A stretch of 23,699 nucleotides of DNA, from IMG/VR virus record IMGVR_UViG_3300023301_000103, positions 1 to 23,699 of that record; one strand, given 5' to 3'. Source of the stretch: a virus. The notes below the pieces were generated by a model that was given only the letters and a program-made list of their open reading frames with translations, was not told the origin of the DNA and ran no database searches. Both the position numbers and the translations under genes were made by a program. Of this stretch, positions 1 through 6,226 are shown in pieces. Positions within the stretch are counted from its first letter, which is position 1; every line of letters starts with the position of its first letter.

Positions 1-132
1 TGTGATATGATAATTACGCCATGCGTTCCCACTCTATAATGGACTGGGGCTAAAGGCTATCGAACTACTAGCATTTGTATTATGTATGATTAGTAAGTGG
101 CATGGCGGGCATGGCACCAACCAGGAAGAAAA
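1..132. other. left-edge stretch without a recognisable gene
   Basis: No convincing complete gene lies in these first 132 bases. Reading the + strand from base 1 gives an open frame of 12 codons ending in TAA at 37-39, which could be the last codons of a gene that begins outside the window, but it is too short to recognise. A TATAAT string lies near 35-40 without a good -35 box. No tRNA cloverleaf was seen. Confidence 0.3.
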
Positions 133-315
133 ATGGATAATGACAAGAAGAAAGATTGGCTAGAACATGCTTTATATTGTAGTGCTAGTAAGGCGCATCA
201 TGACCTAGTACCCATAGTCAAATCATTAAGTGAAAAATATGAACACGTCACAATGTTTATGTGCCAGAAATGTTTTCATACTATAGCTATGGATGAGGTC
301 TGGATGTATCGTTAG
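133..315 (+). CDS. small hypothetical protein with Cys/His pairs (60 aa)
   Basis: I do not recognise this 60-residue protein. The start at 133 is preferred over an in-frame GTG at 97 because AGGAAG at 123-128 lies just upstream of the ATG. The N-terminus is very charged (MDNDKKKD). Cys16, the His22-His23 pair, Cys44-x-x-Cys47 and His49 could coordinate a metal, but there is only one clean CxxC, so a zinc ribbon is a guess. Its last codon and stop overlap the stop of the lysozyme-like gene on the opposite strand (312-315), so the two genes converge with no room for a terminator between them. Its promoter is not visible in the window. Confidence 0.55.
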   Translation: MDNDKKKDWLEHALYCSASKAHHDLVPIVKSLSEKYEHVTMFMCQKCFHTIAMDEVWMYR

Positions 316-782
316 GATTTAAGGAACCGCTTATAATCAGCAATACTTTTATCCTTTTCAGACTTCCCGAGATGGGTATTGAAATATTTTTTGTAATAAT
401 CCCATATGCCATCCACATCATCGCTTTTTGGAAGTTCTGCTGCAAAGCGTCTGTAATGAATCCTTGCCATAACAGTTGCAAACTGTAGGTCATAAACCAT
501 TCGTGTTGCATTGGGAATGTTTGGCGCAGCAAAGTTTATAGAAATGAGCGTTAGTAGAGCGCTACGATTAAAAATATAGTTATTCCAAATATCAGCATAG
601 GTAACGGGTTCCATTTGGAATATACCAAGTGCTGGTCCTTGTACCTGAACTAATAGAGAGCCGCCATTTGATTCAGTGGCACAGGTAAATACGAGCAATT
701 CTTCTGCATCTTTGGAATACATTTGCAATTTTGATAGTACAGGTATGATAATATGCTTTCTAAACTGAGCAATATTTAACAT
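312..782 (-). CDS. lysozyme / lytic transglycosylase-like phage protein
   Basis: A 156-residue protein with the hallmarks of a compact lysozyme-fold family found in phages: the segment TESNGGSLL (about residues 36-44) carries the likely catalytic Glu37, followed by QGPALGIFQMEP (48-59), the Gly/Gln-rich substrate-groove motif of transglycosylase-like enzymes, then a tryptophan-rich helix (DIWNNY). The C-terminal part, with RIHYRRF, LPKSDDVDGIW and YFNTHLGK, matches the conserved tail of that phage family as I remember it. It would cleave peptidoglycan glycan strands, either at infection or at lysis; no signal peptide or membrane segment is seen, so release would need a holin or virion packaging. 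It is the only recognised gene on the - strand. AGGA lies about 10 bases before the ATG. Function is inferred from motifs; the family is often annotated as hypothetical. Confidence 0.75.
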   Translation of the reverse strand: MLNIAQFRKHIIIPVLSKLQMYSKDAEELLVFTCATESNGGSLLVQVQGPALGIFQMEPVTYADIWNNYIFNRSALLTLISINFAAPNIPNATRMVYDLQFATVMARIHYRRFAAELPKSDDVDGIWDYYKKYFNTHLGKSEKDKSIADYKRFLKS

Positions 783-840
783 TCTTTAGAAATCCTATAT
801 AATGTATAGTGCATCCTACCACAAAACTTATGGTGTATAA
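775..840. promoter_or_regulatory. divergent promoter region between lysozyme-like and TerS genes
   Basis: The gap of 58 bases separates two divergent genes. On +, a perfect TATAAT at 798-803 lies 17 bases after TTTAAC (775-780), a half-match to a -35 box. On -, TATATA lies 17 bases after TTGTGG, reading away from 840 toward 790. Both are sigma70-like readings by eye; the -35 boxes are weak and overlap the start of the lysozyme-like gene on one side. Confidence 0.35.
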
Positions 841-1428
841 ATGATTAAGGACTTTGATGCTAATTCAATCTATGAGAAAATTAAGAAGAAGAATACGCGA
901 TATGTGGAAAAAATTCATTGCCCCTTAGTAATTGATAGGTTTCATTCAAAGGGAACCGTTAGCTCATTTTGCGTTGAAATATTTATTAGCGATTCAACAT
1001 TTTATTCATGGGTAAACAAGTACCCCATGTTTGCTGAGTGTTACCGCCTAGGGCATATGATTGCAAAAGAGAACTGGGAAGAAGAAGGACGCATTGGTAA
1101 AGACGAAGATTTTTTTAACCTAGACTACTGGAAGGTAGTCGGTAGCTCACGCTTTGGAGTAGGCCGAACCAATCGCATTAGAGTTGATATGGGTGCCGAC
1201 AGTTCGCCTTACGATCAATACAAACATTTAATCACGCAAGCATCTATGGGTGAGTATACGGCTGCCGAAATTAAACAGCTGATGGAATCTATTAATGTTG
1301 GAATCAGAGTTTACGAATCCTTTAAACTTCAGGATGAAGTTGATAAGATGAAAAGCGACTTATTAAAAATGAAGAAGAATGATGGCAACAGTATTATCGC
1401 AATTGAAGGAATTAAGAAAGCAAATTAA
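841..1428 (+). CDS. probable terminase small subunit (DNA-packaging, HTH)
   Basis: A 195-residue protein. Residues about 24-83 read like the DNA-binding part of phage small terminases: a conserved segment (IHCPLVIDRFHSKG), a helix-turn-helix about 39-60 (S-F-C..IFISDSTFYSWVNKYP), then the typical FAECYRLGHMIAKENWEEEG. The C-terminal half is helical and Lys-rich and would serve oligomerisation and large-terminase contact. It should recognise viral DNA and regulate the large subunit encoded at 22736. The gene sits two genes before the portal, a common place for small terminases, but far from the large subunit within this window. The start has no clear Shine-Dalgarno sequence (GGTG is the best); no upstream in-frame alternative is better. 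The tail of the gene is overlapped by a small ORF in another frame. Confidence 0.7.
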   Translation: MIKDFDANSIYEKIKKKNTRYVEKIHCPLVIDRFHSKGTVSSFCVEIFISDSTFYSWVNKYPMFAECYRLGHMIAKENWEEEGRIGKDEDFFNLDYWKVVGSSRFGVGRTNRIRVDMGADSSPYDQYKHLITQASMGEYTAAEIKQLMESINVGIRVYESFKLQDEVDKMKSDLLKMKKNDGNSIIAIEGIKKAN

Positions 1429-1516
1429 GATTCCATATCGAATTCAATTTGTTGACCATGAAATTCTCGAAGAGGACTTTGAAGACAAAGTTATTTATAT
1501 TTATATTTGGATTTAA
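1382..1516 (+). CDS. overlapping small ORF (44 aa), translationally coupled
   Basis: An ATG at 1382 (or 1379) opens a 44-codon frame, shifted relative to the small-terminase gene, that starts inside it and continues through the otherwise non-coding gap to TAA at 1514-1516. The product starts MATVLSQLKELRKQIK and contains a charged, ordinary-looking segment (QFVDHEILEEDFEDK) ending in an aromatic/Ile tail. GAAGA precedes the start by a few bases. The composition looks protein-like rather than random, and the ORF fills the gap between the preceding and following genes, ending just before the next gene's Shine-Dalgarno sequence. I do not recognise the product. An alternative is that it is reached by a +1 frameshift from the small-terminase frame. 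Confidence 0.45.
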   Translation: MATVLSQLKELRKQIKIPYRIQFVDHEILEEDFEDKVIYIYIWI

Positions 1517-1529
1517 GGGGGGTAATATT

Positions 1530-1805
1530 ATGGGAATTTTCAAGAAAGCTGAGAAATGGATAAGTAAACATTATCCGCATGAACATAGTGCTGATAGACG
1601 TGCAGCTAATGAAGCCACAAAAGCACAGATGGATTATTATACTAGTGCTAAAGAAGATCTGCACAAACAAAGTGAAAGTATAGCAAGAGAAAAAGAAGTT
1701 GAAGCCACAAAGATACATGAAAAGCAAATACGTTCCCTGAGGAATCAATTCCGTAATCCTGGGTTTATGGGTTCCAGCGTAGAAGATAATAGCCAGCTCG
1801 GTTAA
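1530..1805 (+). CDS. small phage protein upstream of portal (91 aa)
   Basis: The start at 1530 is chosen because AAGGGGGG at 1515-1522 is a strong ribosome-binding site; an in-frame ATG at 1449 would add 27 residues overlapping the small ORF before it. The product is hydrophilic and helical: MGIFKKAEKW, a His-rich stretch (KHYPHEH), a long charged helix, then a C-terminal motif of the form RSLRNQFRNPGFMG ending in QLG. Small proteins with this Arg-rich segment, PGF motif and terminal LG are common next to portal genes in podoviruses, with no assigned function known to me. It stops 15 bases before the portal start and is clearly in the same operon. A head-assembly or connector role is inference from position. 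Confidence 0.7.
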   Translation: MGIFKKAEKWISKHYPHEHSADRRAANEATKAQMDYYTSAKEDLHKQSESIAREKEVEATKIHEKQIRSLRNQFRNPGFMGSSVEDNSQLG

Positions 1806-1820
1806 TTCAAGGAATTTTAA

Positions 1821-3416
1821 ATGCAAATGCAGATAGCAAGCTCTGATGATACTATCTTGGAGCAATTTTTAAAGAGATACAAGCGAGCGCAAGGGATATC
1901 TGATTTATGGCAGAATTTACATCAAGCTTGCTATTACTTTGCTATTCCGAGCCGCGACAAGTATTGGAAGCCACAACAGCAACAGGGTGATTTACGCGGT
2001 ACTCGCGTGTACGATACGACAGCGATTGAAGCTACAAAAACGTTTGTATCTAAAGTGCATACAGCTATGACGCCTCCACAAACTCAGTGGGCTTATTTTT
2101 CTGTTGATAGCATTTGGGCAGAACAAAATGCAGACGAAGCAGAAGAAGCACAGTTAATACTTGATAACTATATGCGCAAGCTTTTTGGTTATTTACATGA
2201 TTCAAACTTTGATGTTGTAATTAATGAGTGCTATTTTGACCTGGCTATAGGAACTAGTTGTCTGGTTTGTAACAGCTACACTGAGAAACAGCCGTTACTA
2301 TTTACGTCAATTCCAATGGACAAATTGGCTATTGAAGAAGCGATGACTGGGCGCATTGAATCATGGTACAGGAATTGGGAACACGTTAAAATATCAGAGA
2401 TTAAGATACGTTGGCCTAAAGCTATAATTGCTCAAGAATATCTTCATGAAGTAGCGATTGATATTAACGCCTCAATTTCCATGATTTATGAGGGCGTGAT
2501 GTACATGCCAAATGAAGATAAAAAGTATTGCTACATGGTGTGCACAGGCGAGCACATTCTTCACAGAGAATACTTTGAAGTTAATCCGGGTATAGTATGG
2601 CGCTTTCAGAAGATTAACAATGATGTATATGGACGCGGTCCGATTATGGATGCTCTACCGTCTATAATCAGCTTGAATGAATTGGCGCGTATCGAATTGG
2701 CAGCAGCTAACTTGAATACGTTCAGACCGTTCATGGCATTTAGTGACACAGTATTTAATCCGCATACATTCAAGATGCAGCCCATGTCTATTATTCCAAT
2801 TTCACCTATTGGTGTGAATGGACAGGTTCCGTTGATTCCTTTGCCTGATACGTCTAATCCTCAGTTTTCTCAATTAACAATACAAGATTTAAGGCTGCAA
2901 ATACGTTCTCTATTATTTGCCGATTCTGCAATACCGGAAGGAAAACAACCAGCATCTGCCACTGAGCTGATGATTACGCAGCAAGAGTTAGCCCAAAGAA
3001 TTGGGCCACTGTTTTCACGTTTACAACAAGAGTTTTTATACCCTGTAATTGAGCGTGTTGGCTATGTACTGGATAAGATGGGATTACTTCCTAAGCCTGA
3101 TTTAAAGGGCATCAAGATTGAATTTCAATATCGCTCACCCTTGGCATTAGCGAAAGGGCAAGAGCAGATAGCGCGGTTCACTCAGTTTTTCCAAATACTG
3201 CAAGGTGTGCTTGGCCCGGAAATGGCTCCTGCATACTTAAATCCCGGTAAGTTCCCATGGATGCTTGCTGACTTAATGCAGATTGACACACGCTTTTTAA
3301 ACACACCAGAAGGCGTACAAGCAGCAATGCAGCAGCTACAAAACCAAGTATCAGAACAAGAAGACTCAGAACAGCAGCAAGGACAGCAGCAAGGACAACA
3401 GGAGCCAATAGCATGA
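1821..3416 (+). CDS. head-tail connector / portal protein (T7 gp8-like)
   Basis: 531 residues, almost the same length as T7 gp8 (536). The N-terminal part (about residues 14-90) shows the family signature: a helix with RYKRAQGISDLWQNLH, then FAIPSRDKYW, then RVYDTTAIEATKTFVSKVHTAMTPPQTQWAYF. Later segments such as YGRGPIMDALPSI (about 270-285), with LNELARIELAAA next, and the conserved PEGKQPASATELMITQQ region (about 375-390) are typical of the bacteriophage head-to-tail connecting family. Twelve copies would form the DNA channel at the unique vertex, dock the terminase and anchor the tail tubular proteins. The C-terminus is unusually Gln-rich (poly-Q with EQEDSE). AAGGAATTTTAA precedes the ATG. 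The next gene overlaps the end by 4 bases (ATGA), showing coupling. Confidence 0.93.
   Translation: MQMQIASSDDTILEQFLKRYKRAQGISDLWQNLHQACYYFAIPSRDKYWKPQQQQGDLRGTRVYDTTAIEATKTFVSKVHTAMTPPQTQWAYFSVDSIWAEQNADEAEEAQLILDNYMRKLFGYLHDSNFDVVINECYFDLAIGTSCLVCNSYTEKQPLLFTSIPMDKLAIEEAMTGRIESWYRNWEHVKISEIKIRWPKAIIAQEYLHEVAIDINASISMIYEGVMYMPNEDKKYCYMVCTGEHILHREYFEVNPGIVWRFQKINNDVYGRGPIMDALPSIISLNELARIELAAANLNTFRPFMAFSDTVFNPHTFKMQPMSIIPISPIGVNGQVPLIPLPDTSNPQFSQLTIQDLRLQIRSLLFADSAIPEGKQPASATELMITQQELAQRIGPLFSRLQQEFLYPVIERVGYVLDKMGLLPKPDLKGIKIEFQYRSPLALAKGQEQIARFTQFFQILQGVLGPEMAPAYLNPGKFPWMLADLMQIDTRFLNTPEGVQAAMQQLQNQVSEQEDSEQQQGQQQGQQEPIA
3371..3394 (+). repeat. 12-bp tandem repeat in portal C-terminus
   Basis: The 12-mer ACAGCAGCAAGG occurs twice in tandem at 3371-3382 and 3383-3394, followed by a partial third copy. 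It encodes the QQQGQQQGQQ tract at the portal C-terminus and is a candidate slippage site whose copy number may vary between related phages. Confidence 0.8.
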
Positions 3417-3751
3417 CAGAAAAGAACCCGTTAATCGAACCGGAAAATTACTTTGATGGCTACAATCAGAGCGCAAAAAATGCGGCAATAGCAGCACCAG
3501 GCCAAGTCGCATTTGATGAATTATGTTTTACAGTTCTTGGTTTAACCGAAGATGGTAAGAAGCTGATAGAGATACTTAAGGAGCGTTTCATCATGCCACC
3601 CGTTCCTGCTAAGTTAGGATTAGACTTTCCAGTCTCGGCAACCTACTACGAGGGGTTTAGAGAGGCGTTCAGGCAACTGATAGGCTATGTTGAAGGGTAC
3701 AAGGCAAGAAAGCTCTACGAGGCCAAGCAAGCAGAGGAGCGCATTAATTAA
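3413..3751 (+). CDS. Bbp19-like conserved phage protein
   Basis: A 112-residue protein overlapping the portal stop by 4 bases and followed by the scaffold with a 1-base TAATG overlap, so it is firmly inside the head operon. The central pattern FTVLGLTEDGKKLIEILKERF, and later ATYYEGFREAFRQLIGYV, resembles the small Bbp19-like domain seen between portal and scaffold genes in many podoviruses (named for Bordetella phage BPP-1). No enzymatic motif is visible and no function is established that I know of; position suggests a role in early head assembly. Family assignment is by remembered pattern and moderate in confidence. Confidence 0.7.
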   Translation: MTEKNPLIEPENYFDGYNQSAKNAAIAAPGQVAFDELCFTVLGLTEDGKKLIEILKERFIMPPVPAKLGLDFPVSATYYEGFREAFRQLIGYVEGYKARKLYEAKQAEERIN

Positions 3752-4491
3752 TGAGTTTATTCAATAAAATAATGGAGAACACTGAAAATGCTGAATCAAA
3801 CACCGAAGTTTCAAGTGCTGAATCCAGTTCTGAATCCAGCATTAGCTCTAGCACTGAACCTTCGTGGTGGTGGGACAAAGCCACTCCAGGAACAGGAAAT
3901 AGACCTGACTGGCTTCCAAGTCAGTTCAAAAGCGCAGAAGACGCATCAAGAAGCTATTCGGAGTTATCAAAGAAAATCGGCACAGCTCCTGACACCTACG
4001 ACTGGGGTGCAGGGAAATCATGGGTAGAGCCTGATTACGTTCCCATGCAGGAATTAGCAGCCTTTGCCAAGAGCAACCATGTGCCACAAGGTGTTTTTGA
4101 TAAGATGCTGGATACAGTAGGAAAGTACCTTGATGAGTTTAAAGTTGACTATGCGGAAGAAAAGGCTTTGTTAGGAGAAAATGCAGAAGCAAGAATTAAC
4201 ACACTTAATAACTGGGCTAAATCTAACTTCACAGAGAATACATTTCATGCGCTAACTGCAAATATGCAGACAGCAGATGCTGTTAAAGCAATCGAAGAGA
4301 TTAGGAATAAGATGATTGAAAATAATACTATGATACCAACCGGAAATGAAAATTTAGCAGAAGGCATTGAAACGCTGGATGATATCGAAAATGAAATGGT
4401 AACTAACTTTGCACAGTACAATTCCGATGCAAAATACCGACGTCAAATTACAGCTAAAATTGAAAAGATAGAAAAGAGAAAAGGCAAATAG
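3751..4491 (+). CDS. capsid scaffolding protein (T7 gp9-like)
   Basis: 246 residues, acidic at the N-terminus with a Ser/Glu low-complexity tract (SAESSSESSISSSTE, about residues 23-37), then the well-conserved RPDWLPSQFKSAEDASRSYSEL (about 51-72) and PDTYDWG, which is the signature of phage scaffold/capsid assembly proteins of this type. The C-terminal region is helical and ends in a basic tail (EKIEKRKGK), as expected for the part that binds the capsid inner face. It acts as a temporary core for procapsid assembly and is removed before packaging. The ATG at 3751 overlaps the previous stop and has AGGAG 11 bases upstream; an in-frame ATG at 3772 lacks a ribosome-binding site. Unusually, the capsid gene does not follow directly: about 2.6 kb separate them. 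Confidence 0.9.
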   Translation: MSLFNKIMENTENAESNTEVSSAESSSESSISSSTEPSWWWDKATPGTGNRPDWLPSQFKSAEDASRSYSELSKKIGTAPDTYDWGAGKSWVEPDYVPMQELAAFAKSNHVPQGVFDKMLDTVGKYLDEFKVDYAEEKALLGENAEARINTLNNWAKSNFTENTFHALTANMQTADAVKAIEEIRNKMIENNTMIPTGNENLAEGIETLDDIENEMVTNFAQYNSDAKYRRQITAKIEKIEKRKGK

Positions 4492-4513
4492 AAATTAACT
4501 ACTGGGGATTATT

Positions 4514-4693
4514 GTGAAGAATTCAAAATCTGGTCATGGATTAGCTAAGGGCAATGCAGGTCATGGAACAGCAAGTGGGGGTCTTGGTGGTGCACCAAAG
4601 GGAAATTCGCATGGAGCAAGCGTTAATCCAGTTAAATCTACCCAAGTTAAAAGCAATTCTGTAAAGACTAAAATGAAGGGCACTGGACTGTAA
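4514..4693 (+). CDS. Gly/Lys-rich 59-aa miniprotein with GTG start
   Basis: A GTG at 4514 preceded by GGGGA (4504-4508) opens 59 codons ending TAA at 4691-4693. The product is rich in Gly, Lys, Ser and Asn with almost no large hydrophobics: MKNSKSGHGLAKGNAGHG at the start, a Gly-rich centre (GGLGGAPKGNSHG), and a basic C-terminus (KTKMKGTGL). It is probably intrinsically disordered and may bind nucleic acid or virion surfaces; this is inferred from composition only. It starts 22 bases after the scaffold stop and so belongs to the head operon. I recall similar tiny Gly-rich products between scaffold and capsid genes in podoviruses but cannot name a family. It is easily missed because of length and the GTG start. 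Confidence 0.65.
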   Translation: MKNSKSGHGLAKGNAGHGTASGGLGGAPKGNSHGASVNPVKSTQVKSNSVKTKMKGTGL

Positions 4694-4731
4694 GTCATTG
4701 ACGGCATTAGCAATATTGATGTAGTATGACA

Positions 4732-4802
4732 GGCTCATGAGTTTCACAAGGACTTATGAGCCAGGGTGACTGTTTCAACCTACTTTGATAGGCGAAACTT
4801 TT
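4732..4802 (+). terminator. two consecutive hairpins ending the head-operon segment
   Basis: The first hairpin pairs GGCTCATGAG (4732-4741) with CTTATGAGCC (4753-4762): 10 bp with one G-U and an 11-base loop. The second pairs GTTTC (4772-4776) plus CCTA (4779-4782) with TAGG (4789-4792) plus GAAAC (4794-4798), followed by TTTT at 4799-4802. The second could be a weak rho-independent terminator, the first a stabilising or attenuating stem. They follow the last gene before the replication cassette. The U-tract is short, so termination is uncertain. Confidence 0.45.
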
Positions 4803-4867
4803 ACATTTAAACCGATTCAGACTCGGCTAAACATGTTAATAATTATAACATAAATAATTCACATGGC

Positions 4868-4906
4868 AATCCTTCTCTGAGCGGACAACTAATACGCAGA
4901 AGGATT
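4868..4906 (+). promoter_or_regulatory. inverted repeat sequestering the ribosome-binding site
   Basis: AATCCTTCT (4868-4876) is the perfect complement of AGAAGGATT (4898-4906), with a 21-base loop. The 3' arm contains the AGAAGGA Shine-Dalgarno of the gene starting at 4913. If formed, the stem would hide the site, allowing translational control by protein binding, temperature or ribosome passage. The geometry is read directly; the regulatory role is inference. Just upstream, TGTTA (4834-4838) and TAACA (4846-4850) form another small inverted repeat in an AT-rich stretch containing TATAAC, a possible operator/promoter. Confidence 0.45.
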
Positions 4907-4912
4907 TTGTTT

Positions 4913-5218
4913 ATGAGTATCGAGAAAAATACCCCTAATATTTTACGCCAACTTGGCCTGTCACTTACAACCATAATTAATTCATCAATGGACTCCATTA
5001 AAGACCCTGCATCCTTGGGCATTTACTGCTATTTATCATCTAAGCCTGATGGATGGGAGATAAGAGAAAAAGAATTGCAATCTAGATTTGGCAAGGGCAG
5101 GGAGTTTATCCGCGATAGATTAAAAGATTTAACAACGCTTGGATTTATTAACAAGATTTGCCATAGAGACTCAAGTGGAAAAATAACGCACTGGGAAACT
5201 ATATTAAAAAAGAAATAG
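4913..5218 (+). CDS. winged-helix DNA-binding protein
   Basis: 101 residues. The start is the ATG at 4913; the in-frame TTG at 4907 is too close to the AGAAGGA ribosome-binding site at 4898-4904. Residues about 34-80 form a winged helix-turn-helix pattern: LGIYCYLSSKP with GW.I.EKEL, then RFGKGREFIRDRLKDLTTLGFI, then a wing carrying KICHRDSSGK and ITHWE. This arrangement is typical of phage and plasmid replication-associated or MarR-like HTH proteins that choose between helix positions at iterated sites. It begins the replication cassette, upstream of the O-like initiator, and probably helps recognise the origin or represses the cassette. No enzymatic motif is present. The exact role is inferred from the fold and neighbours. 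Confidence 0.7.
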   Translation: MSIEKNTPNILRQLGLSLTTIINSSMDSIKDPASLGIYCYLSSKPDGWEIREKELQSRFGKGREFIRDRLKDLTTLGFINKICHRDSSGKITHWETILKKK

Positions 5219-5239
5219 GAAAGAAATAGTTAAAAACAA

Positions 5240-5259
5240 GGGCTACTAGCTGGTAGCCC
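5240..5259 (+). promoter_or_regulatory. 7-bp hairpin between the two replication genes
   Basis: GGGCTAC (5240-5246) pairs perfectly with GTAGCCC (5253-5259) around a 6-base loop. There is no U-tract after it, so a terminator is unlikely. It lies 28 bases before the next ATG (5288), upstream of AGAAGGA (5275-5280 region), and may be a processing or stability element separating the two messages. Confidence 0.5.
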
Positions 5260-5287
5260 ACACATCAACAACAAGAAGGATTTTAAC

Positions 5288-6205
5288 ATGGACCATACAT
5301 TTAATAAAGATCTAGCCGTAAGTTATGGATTAAATATTGCCACCTTTATGAATAATCTAGCTTATTGGACCATACAAAACTCTGCAAGTCGCCACCATTT
5401 TTATGATAATCGCTATTGGATGTATAATTCTTTGCCAGCATTGGCTATTGTTTTCCCGTATTGGACAACAAGTCAAATAAGAACAATTATAAAAAACTGC
5501 ATTTCTGGAGGATTAATTGTCACCGGAAATTACAACAAACACGCTTATGATCGCACGCAATGGTTTTCAATGACCGAGTTAGGTATGAGTTTTTATAGTG
5601 GTCTTTCCCGTCTTACAAACTGCAAACCTAACAGGGATGAAAACGGGGTGGAAATTGACGAAACTCAAGCCCAGCTTGATCTGCTAGAATTAACAGATCA
5701 AGCCCAGCCTCATCTGTCAATTCTAGCAGATGCATCTGTCAATTTTAGCACGACTATACCTATGGTAAACCCTAATGTAATCTTAAGTGTTATACCCGCG
5801 CGCGCGATTTTGCCAAATACATTCGAAGAATCTTATTACCAACCAAGAGACCAAAGCGAACAATTAGCAGTTACAGCTGATTTATCAAACCAAACATTCG
5901 ATGAATTTTATAAACTCTATCCAATCAAGAAAAATGAATTAAGGGCTCGAGCTATGTGGCTATCTCAAAACTGCCATGAGATATCAGCGCTAATTCTCGA
6001 TAAGTTAAAGCTGCAAATTGAAAAGGACGCACAATTTAGGGATGGATATGTGCCTAATCCTGATAACTATATCTCTGGGGAACGCTGGAACGATGAGGTT
6101 CAGGAGGTGAGATCAAAGCAGAATAATAGAACACCTGAAAAAACAAAAATAGATTGGCATGATACAAGCTGGATTCATTCCATGAACACTGATCTCTTAA
6201 AGTAA
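5288..6205 (+). CDS. replication initiator / O-like protein
   Basis: 305 residues. The N-terminal 95 residues (NKDLAVSYGLNIATFMNNLAYW, split here: NKDLAVSYGLN then ATFMNNLAYW; HHFYDNRYWMYNS; FPYWTTSQIRTIIKNC; GNYNKHAYDRTQWF) form a winged-helix module characteristic of phage and plasmid replication initiators. A variable linker (about 120-200) carries repeated acidic/Gln text. The C-terminal region (about 204-275) begins FDEFYKLYPIKKN and ends PDNYISGERWND, the domain shared with lambda O-type proteins and DnaD-like primosomal factors. It would bind the origin and recruit the helicase loader encoded next. AAGAAGGA is 7 bases before the ATG. The origin may lie in its own linker or in nearby intergenic DNA, but no clear iterons were seen. 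Confidence 0.75.
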   Translation: MDHTFNKDLAVSYGLNIATFMNNLAYWTIQNSASRHHFYDNRYWMYNSLPALAIVFPYWTTSQIRTIIKNCISGGLIVTGNYNKHAYDRTQWFSMTELGMSFYSGLSRLTNCKPNRDENGVEIDETQAQLDLLELTDQAQPHLSILADASVNFSTTIPMVNPNVILSVIPARAILPNTFEESYYQPRDQSEQLAVTADLSNQTFDEFYKLYPIKKNELRARAMWLSQNCHEISALILDKLKLQIEKDAQFRDGYVPNPDNYISGERWNDEVQEVRSKQNNRTPEKTKIDWHDTSWIHSMNTDLLK

Positions 6206-6226
6206 ATCCTAATTAGGAGAAAGACA

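Noticed and set aside
1-100. tRNA gene at the left edge
   Set aside because: No acceptor stem or T-loop motif (GGTTCGA-type) could be aligned into a cloverleaf.
1449-1529. 27-codon N-terminal extension of the 91-aa protein before the portal
   Set aside because: The AAGGGGGG site at 1515-1522 points to the ATG at 1530, and the extension is a low-complexity Phe/Ile/Lys stretch overlapping another small ORF.
3178-3414. Hydrophobic 78-codon - strand frame inside the portal gene
   Set aside because: Its Leu/Val/Ala richness is the antisense image of the Gln-rich CAG/CAA repeats in the portal C-terminus.
4541-4747. 68-codon - strand frame over the Gly/Lys-rich miniprotein
   Set aside because: It is antisense to a gene with a good ribosome-binding site, extends into a hairpin, and its translation looks random.
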